Positions 47,001 to 58,407 of a stretch of 64,000 bases of DNA are shown piece by piece. Below the pieces are notes generated by a model. The model did no database searches, was not told where the DNA came from, and saw nothing but the letters and a program-made list of their open reading frames with translations. This DNA is from Lepidonotus clava (taxonomy: Eukaryota > Annelida > Polychaeta > Phyllodocida > Polynoidae), in assembly GCA_936440205.1 (NCBI GenBank), contig OW387135.1, positions 37,612,792-37,676,791 on the forward strand, in the 5' to 3' direction. Position 1 is the stretch's first letter; each line of letters starts with the position of its first letter. Position numbers and translations under genes: made by a program.

Positions 47001-49394
47001 CTAGTACATATCCCCCAAATGTTCACTAAACACCCAGCATTTCATAGATTAACGAATGGTACATTATGAGGGAGCAACCTGGTGACATTAATCAGGACGT
47101 ATTGCGTTTCACAAGGACTTTTAGTTAACAGGTTGCACAACTTGACCAAATCTGTTTCTGTTATATAATAATATTCTATTAGATAATACGGTTTTACAGG
47201 TGAAACGACAGGTATTAGACGTGGCTTGTATAAACGTCTGTATAGAACTCAAATCTCTATTTCAAATGATTTATGAGATAGAATTGAGCGTAAGAAGCCT
47301 GTACATAAAATGTGAAATACCCGAACTTGAAAGAAATACACTTATGCCAAATAAATAAGTTTTAATTAATAATATAAAAAAGAACACGAATACAGGCAAA
47401 AGGGACATTAGGGATAGACAAAGCTGGTATCCGAGGACTTTTATAGAATTGCAATATATGTGAGATTTAGGAACGTTTTCAACATAGTTTTACACTCTAT
47501 TAAATGAAAGGGCTCTTTTTCTTTGATAAGTGAAAAAGAGTACTAGAGCTGTAATTGGAACAGATAATACACCCAAAACAAATTTTGCATTATATTATAC
47601 ACAGACAAACAAACATATAGCTAATAACGTGTTTGCCAGTGTCAGATTTGAATCAGCTCGATTACATCAACTCAGAGCTAACTGTGTCTTAGATATTTGC
47701 TTTAGGCCCTAATTCTTTTTGATTTGCCAAAAGTGGTAATTTCTGTACTAAAGAAATACGGTATATTCTCATCTTTTATATAAAGAAATTAAATGAGTAC
47801 TTGCTTTCATAACCATCTTTACTAGTTTTTTTGTCATTGGGAATTGTTTCAGTTCTCGTCCTTCGGAATAGTCCCAGTATTGTTTCAATGGGAACTATCC
47901 TAGGAATTGGTCAAGTTCTGTCGCGTTTGAGAATAAGTCCAGTCTAGTGGGCATTGAGACTGAATCTAGTCTTGTAGGAACTGAGTCCAGTCTGGTGGGG
48001 ACTGGGGCTTGACCCACCTTGTGAGCATTCACATTTAGACCAGACCCTTCACGGCCCCACCACCCTTTTATATCCAGCAGTCGCAGAGGACCACAAAGAG
48101 AAGCTAAACATTAGCATTCTACCCTCGACTGACTGAGGCGGAGGCGGAAAAGGTAGGGGTGCATACACCTGATGGTAGGTGGCAGGGTACCCACTATGCC
48201 ATCAAACCTTCCCATAGGTTCGATCTTGTTTTCAATGGCATGTAAAGTTATTCTTAACTCGGGGATTTACATATCTATTTTTTTTCGGTTTCAATTGTTT
48301 ATTCAGGCAAAAATTAAGTTTTACAAACTTGTCTGCCATTTCTACCTGAGTTACATCGAAGTACAACTCTCGATGCCAATACAATGTATTGAGCTAAAAA
48401 AAAAAAAAAAAGAATCAGGGTACCAACCGAAGTTCCATTTTCAAATTCCCTGTGTTTTCCCTGAGATTTCCCTGCCCAACAGCAAATTTTCCCTGTGTCA
48501 TATCCAGCAAGTTGATCAAATTTAAAAGCCTCTGCGTACAGAAAATGTTAGACAACCAAACAACAACAAGTTGAATCCCAATCTTGGGGATCAGGAATTT
48601 CAGAACCTGGCCATTTGAAATTCCCTGTGTTTTTGCAAAATTTCCAAATTCCCTGAGTTTTCTCTGTCAGGGATTTTTTTTGGCCATTTTCCCTGTTTTC
48701 CCTGTGTGGTTGGTACCCTGTTGAATACCCAAAATTCAGGATAATTAAATGTCACAGTAAAAGATATGCAAGAGTTGATAACATCGTGGGTATCCTTTTT
48801 GAGGTTCATATGATCACGGGCCAACGTGGATATTTTTCCACTGTAGAAGCGCACTTTATAGTTCGTAAATGAAGTATACTTCTGGAAGGAATTGTGATCA
48901 TGACTTTATGTGAAATGTTGTCAAAACAAATCTTCATCTTTCCACATTAAAGTTTCTTTTATGATTAACTGTGGCCGTTCTATTATTAAATATAGGTTTT
49001 CTTTGACTGGTAGATTTTCTAGTTTCTTGAACAATTTTCAATCGAGATCAGCCTAAAAAGCACTTTGTTTTCGGTCGACTGCTCGACTGAGCATTTTAAA
49101 GTCGACTGATGACATTTTTCTCAATGTTTTTCCTTTTCGAAAAAATCTCCTTATCAAAATATTTGTGGGAGAAAATAGTAAATTGAAGACTATTGTACTC
49201 CCTAGCTTTTCCCTAACCTTACCGTTCGTTCTACGGATATACACTGCAATACTAAACGGCGAGAGACACTGCGTTTCTTCAAAACCTCTTACTTTACCTC
49301 ACTGTCTATCTCCACATCTATTCTCTTTTGCTCATCGAGGAGAGCGTCGAACTTGTTAGCCTTGACCAGTTCGCATTCTCGGGCTGTCACCACA
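38049..49394 (-). CDS. AP1AR: AP1AR (gadkin/gamma-BAR), last five coding exons; N-terminus not found
   Basis: Minus-strand coding exons: 49298-49394, 46552-46727, 45356-45441, 44942-45055, 38049-38260 (TGA at 38049-38051). Phases agree at all four junctions; 685 nt, about 228 residues. The first two exons give a charged coiled coil, ELVKANKFDALLDEQKRID then QEEEAYYEAKREAARAAK, matching human IVDLRERHYDSIAEKQKDLD and LEEEALYAAQREAARAAK. Then come an acidic GEDDFEMF (human PEDDFES) and two W-acidic motifs, SIDLEWEHEAG and TDLEWDHDDVPSAD (human SLDLEWEDEEG, GLEWENDFVSAE). In mammals gadkin sits on TGN/endosome vesicles, binds AP-1 gamma-ear, kinesin light chain through W-acidic motifs, and Arp2/3. 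Exon 49298-49394 needs two bases from an upstream exon, so at least one coding exon is missing, including the acylated start. The large 3' intron holds the W-acidic array. Confidence 0.88.
38261..44175. other. last intron of AP1AR, no other gene seen
   Basis: About 6 kb of AT-rich intron on the minus strand. It holds (CA)n near 38829-38847 and a short hairpin GGCAGACA/TGTCTGCC near 43360. No exon or transposon with clear ends was recognised. Confidence 0.5.
44176..44990 (-). repeat. 8-unit tandem array of the AP1AR W-acidic exon-intron boundary
   Basis: The marker AAGTCTATTGAGGAAGCCT (or variants) occurs at about 44229, 44331, 44437, 44544, 44650, 44756, 44869 and 44961, a period of about 106 bp. 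The rightmost unit is the true 3' end of exon 44942-45055 with its donor. Read on the minus strand, several other units still spell the motif: one gives SIDLEWEHEAGK, another DLEWEHQADK, others are decayed (SIDSAWERVA, SIDLERAHKA). The donor GT is intact only in the exon unit; the unit near 44630 has GC in its place. The array is intronic, next to the exon it copies. Confidence 0.8.
45551..45848. repeat. tandem duplication, 149 bp unit, two copies
   Basis: ACAGCCCCTGCCCTAACCAT at 45551 recurs at 45700, and the following sequence stays similar to about 45848 with scattered substitutions. It lies in the AP1AR intron between exons 46552-46727 and 45356-45441. Confidence 0.85.
46115..46139. repeat. 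perfect 10 bp inverted repeat with 5 nt loop
   Basis: AGGCGATCAC and GTGATCGCCT flank TTACA. It lies in an AP1AR intron; role unknown. Confidence 0.8.
46768..46810 (-). repeat. four tandem 11 bp repeats resembling 5' splice sites
   Basis: CACTTACAGGT-type units repeat four times. Read in the direction of AP1AR they give CCTGTAAGT, each a good match to the U1 donor consensus, about 40-80 bp upstream of the acceptor of exon 46552-46727. Confidence 0.7.
48416..48720. mobile_element. hAT-like MITE with perfect 13 bp inverted termini
   Basis: 305 bp starting CAGGGTACCAACC and ending GGTTGGTACCCTG. The interior is rich in TTTCCCTGTG words. It lies in the AP1AR intron upstream of exon 46552-46727, beside an A-tract. 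No coding capacity. Confidence 0.7.
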
Positions 49395-52300
49395 CTAGAA
49401 AGTCATGCAACAGAAGAGATAACCAACTAAGACAACATCTATGGTAGCCGACACAGGGACAGTGGCAAAGACAAAGGGCAAAAGGAGAGTGTAATAAAGG
49501 CGCGTTCTTAACGTAAGTAGGTGACTTTGGCTACACACTATACAACATTTAAATATCGAGAAACGTTATTTGTGGTCGACCCAAAATCCTTGCTTTATAC
49601 TTATCAAGTAATGGACAAACGAAATTTCACAACTTCTCTTACTTCAAGACTATTGTTGTTCCAGATTTACAAAAATACCTATAAAAGGTCTTGTCAATTT
49701 ATAGAATTTTCAGTGACAAATAGGAATGTTCATTGAATCGCTCAATATGATAAGAGGAATAGGAAAATGGGTACCACAATGATAAAGTATCTACTTGAAT
49801 AATAACGTTCGATGGCATCGATTGTAAACAAAAGAATGTTTTCAATCAGAAAAACTGTGTGAAACGTAAAATGTTATCTACCACAAAAAGAGACAATAAT
49901 TGTGACTGGCGAGGGGGTGCAATGCATGTACAACAATGAAGTGAGAGAAATACATGACAACAAGTAAATCTGTTGAAAATGAAGGTAACAAGGGATGGAA
50001 AAATTCAAAGTCTAGAGGTCCGAAATAGTCAGAATACATTGCTGGAGAACCAAAAATATGGGTCTCAATCGCCCAAAGTCTGAGTTGAATAACATTATTC
50101 ATCTAAGTTAATACAATTTCTTCTCTTCGCTACAATAAAATACTTACTAACATAATTTCGGGCAGGCAACCTCATTTATGACATTGGTCGACCATTAAAC
50201 AAACAGCCCCGAAAACAATTTTTCCATCCGAACAAAATACAAACGAATAATGAATAAAAATATGAATACTAGTGCTGATCCTACAGGATCTTACCCATCT
50301 CATATATGAGGAAACTGTGAACGGGCCTCCAAGCTGTAACTGTCCTCTGAAAAAAGGCAAATTTAAGAGCTTTAGTATCTGAAATTAGAGCAAGATTAGA
50401 GTTTTAGTAACAGAAACCAGGAATATTGCAGTCACCTTCTTGATTATGTGTCTACTTCAAATCCTTCTGAAATGAATAAACATGTTAACTGTAATTTCGA
50501 AAAAGGACGATTATGGAATATCATTTTTTCAGGGGTTAGCAACCAATTGCCTCTCATTTGTCTCAGTTGCTGTTGTACACTAACATCGCTTAAAACTAGG
50601 CAATGGCATTCTAGAAAACAGGGAGGAAATACCCTTGCACAACCAGAAAATGGTTCAAGCAATACGGATACTGTTTGCTTTTCTCACACAACAGCCTATG
50701 CCTGCACGTATAGCCGTATGGTAAGGTAAGCACAATATGAGCTGTGTATCCGACGTGGCCGTTGGCGGGGCTTGGCGGTGGTCGTCTGAGCGTGGCCGGC
50801 CTCCAGGCTGCCTCATTAGAGACAGGGGCGGCAGTGGGCCTCCACCCCCCGCCATCCTACCCCTGTACACCAGGCCCCAGTCAGTGGGCCTTTTCCCCCT
50901 TTCAGCCTGCACGAGCCGGTCAATAAAGCCTGGCCTTGGCGGTATAAACTACCGCTAACCCGTCAATGTGGCCCCCGCTGTTATCATTGGCGATAAGACC
51001 GCCACTATAGCAGCCTAATAATTATGATGTATTGGTTAGTATAGCTGTTGCTGTTACTGCTGCTGTAACAGATGTAGGGGTTTAGGTACCACGCTTATTG
51101 CCATCGTTAGGCCGGTTATAGGTAGTGACGCTGTTATTGTTGTTGGCCTTCTTCCTGTTTTTATGGTACGTTTGTACGATTGACATTATTGGCTTTGTTA
51201 TTGGTGATATTGTTACAACATGTATATTCATACAGTAGAGCCAAGTAAATGTATTCAATTTTTCTCTCCACTGAATGTGTTTTGATCACATTTACCATTG
51301 AATCCATGACATGAATTAGAGTTTGATTTCATAATTATATCTACAAGATTTGATGATTATGTCGATATTTTAAGCGTACAAATCATATTAGCCAAATCTA
51401 TTGAATGATTTTGCCACTTCAATGCAAACTGGATTTTGTGAACGCGTAATGTGTAAACGCGTACAAGACAACTTTATTTACAAGCATCACTTGTAGGTCA
51501 TAGCATGTTGTGATGTTAAGGCGTTCTGTGATGTAGCACTTTAAGATGCTGGACCAGGGACTCGGCGGCTCAGAATCGATTCTTGCTCATTCCACTTTAT
51601 CACGGTGCTTTTCCATCTAGCGCCCCATGAATGGGTTATCAAAGACTACCGTGCCACAAGCACTGTCTATGGTGCTAGGCATGGTGAATACTAGGACCAC
51701 TCATAAACATCAGGGTCGAACCTTTTGTTCTGCCATTCTCTTTAGCCCCTTGCCAATCACGTGGATGTGTCCCCACAGAGAGAATAAAACTGTGCAAAAT
51801 AGACTAGTTTTCATATGACAAACACACATGCAAGATATGCTGCTCCTTCAGGAAGTCATGCATACACTATTGTAACATTACATAGCTTCTCTGTCCGTTG
51901 TCACGGTGCTGTACCTAATAAACTGGCTGTATAGGTCTTCTACATGTATTTTAGACGGAAGACATATGCCTACTTGCGTAGCTGCCCAAAGTAGAGTGGC
52001 TGTTGGCAGCCAGGACAGACAAAGCTGCCCATATGAGTGAACTCACATGTTTCTGTCTTATTTTTTATAGCTGTTCCTTCTTAACCAATTTCTAAGAACG
52101 ATGTTTGGTGAAAAATACTATTGGAGGTTTTAGGGCCACTTATATTGAACTTATACAGGAGGTAGTGCAACTGCCTGTGCACCTTGGTTTCGACTAGTTC
52201 TGTTTCGATAATGATTGAATTTTCGTTCTTATAGACATTGGACTTGTAACATAAGGACCCAGGCACACGGTTCATTTAAAAAATTTTAGATTTATGATAT

Positions 52301-55300
52301 TAATCCATCAAAGAAGGGCAGGAGAATTTTAGAGTCGGGCAGGTATAATTTAACCTTCACCTGCCCGATGGGCAGCCATGTAATAACCCTTTATGTGGAT
52401 TCCTGTCCCAGGCTAGGACCCGCCCGTCGTAGCTGTAGGCTATTGCTCAACATTCACAAAGGTCCATCTACTGCCCCCCCCCCCCCACCCCCAACGGCGT
52501 GGATCCATAGTCCACATTTTCGAAACTGAACTTCACTATAAACCCGTACCAAACGATTTATCAACACAGTCAAGAGACAGCAGAAAGCAGAGGGCCTCAG
52601 GTAAAAGCCCCCCGACTCGCCATGTGACATCATGCTTGTCAAACAGGCCGGGTGGGGTCCGGTGGCCGTCGATGACAGCTGGGATGTCGGGTGGACCGTG
52701 GGCAAACACCGGGCCCCAGATCAGGTTCGTGTCTGTCCCGGGCTGAGAGCACCGTCCACCATAATCAAAACACACTCAATCAAGCCGCCCTCTCCCTTTT
52801 GGGGACCACTATAATAAGAACAAACATACAGCGGCCAAGGCGTACAATCTGGCGGGTTAATATTGCGCCTGTCCATGTACTTTTGTTCATTATCCGTGAT
52901 ACATTCTTTTTATTATAGTAGTTTCCATAACAGCACTGACGTATTTAAGGTAACAGGTGATGTATTAGACGTCAGGTTAAAGAACATTGTTAATGCTGTA
53001 CACAAGTCATGATCATATTATCGCTCGTCATACACGCTCCTAAGTGTTATTGCAAAGATTAAAAGACTACATTTGGCTTGCTTGCAAATGACATAGTGTA
53101 ACTGATCAAATAGAATGAAACTTTTGTTAAAAACTAAAAGAACAGAGGTGAAAGATTAGATTTATCAGTTTCCCTATGATAAAAAGGGTCGCTAATCACA
53201 ATTAGAATACCAAATTTTGTCTATTCAGCCGGTACTTTTTGTGTTGTGAATGTTGGGATCCCATTACGCTACTGCAAAGGAACAGGTAAATTAACAAATT
53301 AGAAAAATTTACTTCTAATTTTATATTTGAACTGATACCGTCTACTAATATGTTACAAAGTCTGAGTCAATATGTTCACTAAGATATCTGGAGGTGTCTC
53401 ATACAACCAGGAGTGTCCCTGATAATATTGCATGAAAAAGGTCAAGCAGACATTTCCGAACGGTAATACAGTTTTGGAGACTACCTTGAGAGCAATACAC
53501 CCGTATACAATTGTCTCAATCAGTTTATAGCTATACGTATCGGCGACCTAGGCTGGACACCAGACGGTGGTATCAAAGAGGTTCAGCGCAGATACCGACT
53601 CTATCCAAAGGGGAGATGGTGACACTAATCAGCTACTGGAGGCCTTACACAGACGCTAATGGCCACTCACCTGCCCACTGCTACTTCTCCCAAAGGTCAA
53701 CACCTTTTGAGGTTTCTTTTCTGTCCTCAACATTTACCCTTTTTAACTTTCATATTCAAAAAGATTGTGTATTGGAGATGTTTCCAAAAATTATACTCTT
53801 TGTTTTCTGCCTTGAATAGCTGTCTGAAATAACTGTAACTACCTTGTCAAACACCTACGAATCTCCAGAAATAAACCGCCATGAAATACAATTGATTCCT
53901 TGTGGTTTAAAGATAGACTCATCACTTTGGTGAGAACCATGCCGAGGCCACCCGGGGGAAGCCATGAAATAACTGTGGCTGGCAGTCTGTGAGTTTTAAA
54001 GAGTGGTGAAAAGAGAGGGAGCATGCTCGTTTGTATGCATTACTCTGCCGGCCGTCCTGCTTGGGCAAACCCCCTCAGTGGGCCCGCGGCAGACGGCACA
54101 ATCCTCCGTCTGGGGGGCTGGAGGGAGTGGCTGGCGGGATACTATGGGCAAGGTGGGCCAACACGAGCCACAGGCATCCGTTCCCCGCCCGCTGTTCTCT
54201 GCTAGTGACATTTCTAAGCATACTGCCGAAAGTGCAGGTGAACTGAAGCGAACTGGTCCTGTGACTCCCAGACATCTTTAGGGTCGGGTTAAGTACAGTG
54301 AGCTTGAACGAGGGTAGGTTTAAATAACAGAACTGTTTGGCTATATAGTGGTCGTGCCTTTAGATCTAGAGTTATTGGAGTTTATGTGTACCGTTCAGAC
54401 TTGGCCAAAGAGCTCTGACTCGGTGCCCTATCTACCACATGGTAAGTTGAATAATTAGTGAGACCAAAGTCCATCGGCTGTTGAACGTCCCGTCACTCTA
54501 TAAGTAGATTGTCTTTCAAATGAATGGGAACAGGCACTTTGTAGGACCAGACAGAATACACATCTTCTCTCAATCCAAACACATGCCTCAAATCCAAGTT
54601 CACCATAAACCTGTGCCATATTTAATGTTAATAGTCCCAATCCGAAAGTACATTTCTGTGCTCTAACGCATGTCTCGTGTCCTGCTCTGAGCAGCTCCTT
54701 TCTTCCATCTTCAAATGTTTGCTTTTACTTTGGCTTACTGCCTGAACCTGTCGAGGAACCTAGTTTTACATCACCAACACATGCCATTAGGCAAAATGCT
54801 CAGTGGTTAGTCTAATACAACACGTATACTGTCTTAACCCCTACAGCTTTGTCAGAGGCTTCTCCTAACAGTGACCTTTAATGTAAGCCCCCGAGTTTTA
54901 TTTTGGCTCTGCCTTGGCCACCCCACTTATTTCTACATTATTTATCCCATGCACCTTTTGATTTTGCATTCAGGATATTCTTTTTAAAGTTTTTATGACC
55001 GACTTCTATCGCCACAGATTTACAAATACAAAACATATACATATGGTTATTTGAATCGCAAGATATTTTTTGGAATGTTCAAAATATATGCATTACGAAT
55101 TTAAGTGGAAAGCATTTAAGTAGAAACCAAACTTGCCAAAGTTTGTTTTACACCAACGTAATGAATTTGAAAGATGTACTGCCAAAGAAAATACTAGATT
55201 TTCGGGTACTGCCGTACCGAAGGAGGCGGGTGGTGGGCAAAATTAAAATTTCAATAATTGCGCAATAATTATAATAAGGTACCATTTCAATACTGAACAT

Positions 55301-57562
55301 ATGCCTGGAGATTATCAGAAGTTAGAGAGTGGAACCTTCTTTGTCAATCTCCATATCGATGCATTCCTATGGGAAAAAGATTTGCTGTGTGTGGAGAGTG
55401 ATGATCTAGTTCCTTTACTATAGAAAATTCCTATTTCCATTTTCTGACAAAATACTTATGGATTCTCTCCCAAATTACAAGAAAACAACAAAACATTTCA
55501 GAATTTTGGAACCAAACCACCATATACTAGAAACAGAACTACTAAAATACATATAGTTTGAAGATTATAATGCTGGCATTACTGAGAAAAGTGGAATGAA
55601 AAATTTGTCACAAAATTGTACAAAATTTTCTGGTCCCCATTGAAATGCCTTGAATCAGCCTGGGCAAAAAAGAGTGTAGAGAAGGTCGGCGGCCTAAGGC
55701 CCGCCTCCCAATAATACATTTTCAATGCAAGAAATCCATAACAAAATAAACTACTGACCTTTATCATTGGTACACACTATATTAACTAAGCACTATCCAT
55801 TATAGTACCAGTAGACAATGGGCTATTAATCTAAAGCATGAATGTAAAAGGAAATAGATTAATCATATTGAATAAGTCATAGGAGCTAGCCATCTGACAA
55901 TAACATTAACCTCCATCTAAATCTAAGAGGGCAAACTAAAACTCAAGTTTGTCTTGATGTTTGGACAATCTTACTGAATTCTTTCATTACACAATCTGAA
56001 TATTGATTGTGCGTATTAAAGGCTTCATAAAGAGATGGCCATTCAACTCTTAAAGCCCAATATGAGATTGCCAGAAAACTTTCTTTAATGCTAAAATCAT
56101 GACTTTCAATGTCCTTATTGGACCACTTCATCAGTGAAACGATGCCTAGGCTTAACTATGCCACTTTCAGACATTACACAGCAAACAGCATTTCTTTGCC
56201 GCTCACGCACACAATTAGGTCTATGGAGAAGACACTCTGGCCGACTTGTGACTGTTTTACCTACGGCAGGCACGCTGTGCTTGCCACTTAAAGTTGCCTT
56301 CTAGGGATCCCTACTTGAGGCCGATTAATTGGTAGCCAGGCCGGGTTCCGTCTAGTCCTTGGTCTCATTAAGTCTATTGTTTTTAGCCTCAGAACTAATC
56401 CTCTCTGGTTTCTCACCTCCAGGGGGCTAGTTATTGATTTGGGGCGTGAAAGTGGTTGTTATGGAAAATATCGGAAAACCGATGATGGTTAGAATTGGAA
56501 GGAAAATGGCCTATCTAGAATGTTTTTCCCCCACTGAAAGAAATATCTGATTTCTTGTCATCAGTTCTTTTTAACAGAAAGTATAAAGTAACTTGTGGTC
56601 GATCCGACAATATGAACATTGAACGGGAATAGGAGTGAAGCAATCAAGGTTATTCATATTAGTCTGGAACATGAAATGGGAATCTTGATATTACTCTACT
56701 TAAAACTAACGTAACAAAAATTCTAAATGGTTACCACAGATCGATTTACTTGTGCAACTAACATCCATAGAAAGACCGTTCTATGGTGAAGACGCTGAGA
56801 AATTTCTCTCTTGGTTCTAGTGTCTCTTGGTTCTAGTCGGAGAGAATGACAAAAACTACCCCGGGAGAGAAGTATGGGGGAAGGTTTCTTCACGCTACCC
56901 AGACGTGCGGGCGCGGGCCTCTTGAGGGACGTGTTCACTTAACTCAGTGAGAGCTTTACGACACTCGGGTGGCGGCCCACGGCTGAGATTCTGTCACACA
57001 GGTACTAAAAACCCGCCCATAGGTCTATCTCCGAATGGGGTAGAGAAGCTTGGCTTCCTAGCATCTTATTCATAGGCATTGATGAAGTCTCATAACAGCC
57101 CAGGGAAGGAAAAAGATGAGGTGACGAAAATAACCGGAATCACTGGCATTAACCAATAGATATGAGATGGCAGATACTTATATTTAACCCAGTAATCCTG
57201 CTACAATGAAAATATGAAATATTCAAATCTGCATTCGATACAGTTGGATTAAATAGCGTGAGCGTTTTTCAGGTTTACCCGTTTGAGCATAACAGGTTTT
57301 TTTTTAGTCTGCAGCAGACAGAGTACAGAAGAGACAAGCTGGGATCTTAGACCGAATCTCTGCCCTGGGGGCTACCCTGTCACGGGCAGGATGGATCACC
57401 TTAATCCATTTAGCCGTCAACAGCCTCTATCAGGCCCCCCGTGCCCAGATCTGACACTCTAAGTATCACCCAGCGCAATAGGGTCCTCCATAGCGCCCAA
57501 TCTCCAGCCGCTCCCTCGCCATCTACAGCCCCCGATAATCTGTCTTGATCAAGTCCTGTGAT
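49395..57562. other. AP1AR 5' side and beyond: no confirmed exon, GC-rich islands
   Basis: The missing AP1AR 5' exon or exons should lie in or right of this stretch. GC-rich islands stand out from the AT-rich background at about 50740-50960, 52430-52770, 54040-54220 and 57330-57545. Their frames show no protein family I recognise, and they lack paired splice sites. They are candidate regulatory or unannotated exonic DNA. A long C-run is at about 52477-52490. Confidence 0.4.
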
Positions 57563-57945
57563 GGCAGTATGCCACCCAAAGACGGGCACAGTGTGGAAGG
57601 TAAGGCAGGATGCCACCCAGGGTATGCAGCATGTTTACGGTAAGGTAAGGCAGTGTGCCACCCAGGGTATGCAGTGTGTTTATGGTACGGTTAGGCAGTG
57701 TACCTACCAAGATGGGCACAGTGTGAAAGGTAAGGTAGTATGCCAGCCAGGGTATGACATTCAAAATGGGCAGTGTGCAAGGTAAGGCAGTAGATCTATG
57801 TATCTATGATCTATTCATGGTCCTGGTTCATGGGCTCAACATGTAGGGTAGATCAGAATTTTCAGATTTGGCTCCTGGACTAAGTGTGTAAGGTAAGGAA
57901 GTATGCCACCCAAGATGGGCACAGTGTGTAAGGTAATGTGTGAAA
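57563..57945. repeat. degenerate minisatellite of about 50 bp units
   Basis: TGCCACCCAGGGTATGCAG-like and GGTAAGGTAAGGCAGT-like words alternate from 57563 to about 57795 and again at 57885-57945, about five or six diverged units in all. Confidence 0.65.
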
Positions 57946-58122
57946 GGTCAGGCTTCCTACAGAATGCTGCGCCTCTTTGGTAATCACTCATTTTCACCTG
58001 TTCCATGGACATTTGTAGATACGTGTTATGATATCTATTATTCCACGACATTTCAGGATGACTAAGCTAAAATCCTAAAATCTTATTACCTTCAAATTAT
58101 TCCTTTTGCTTAACTTAGTTCC

Positions 58123-58407
58123 GGGCCGATTATGTTGTATGGGAAGTACGGTTTTCCTCTACAATAAATATATCTAATCGCCCGTCTAGATAATTAACCA
58201 GTCTATAATAAGTTCGGAGCCATCTGGTCCTAAGTTAGAGGCTAATCAAGAGCTATCAAACAAGGGCCGATTATGTTGTACGGGAAGTACGGTTTTCCTC
58301 TACAATAAATATATCTAAACGCCCGTCTAGATAATTAACCAGTCTATAATAAGTTCGGAGCCATCTGGTGGTCCTAAGTTAGAGGCTAATCAAGAGCTAT
58401 CAAACAA
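58123..58407. repeat. tandem duplication, 141-144 bp unit, two copies
   Basis: GGGCCGATTATGTTGTA at 58123 recurs at 58264, and the copies are near-identical, apart from a few substitutions and a 3 bp GGT insertion near the end of the second. Such high identity means a very recent duplication or gene conversion. Confidence 0.9.

Noticed and set aside
50292-50345. 54 bp minus-strand segment with good acceptor and donor, considered as an upstream AP1AR exon
   Set aside because: No reading frame both stays open and joins exon 49298-49394 in phase, and the peptide does not resemble the gadkin N-terminus.
51640-51760. Minus-strand GGTTCGACCC resembling a tRNA B box
   Set aside because: No A box at the right distance and no cloverleaf could be drawn.
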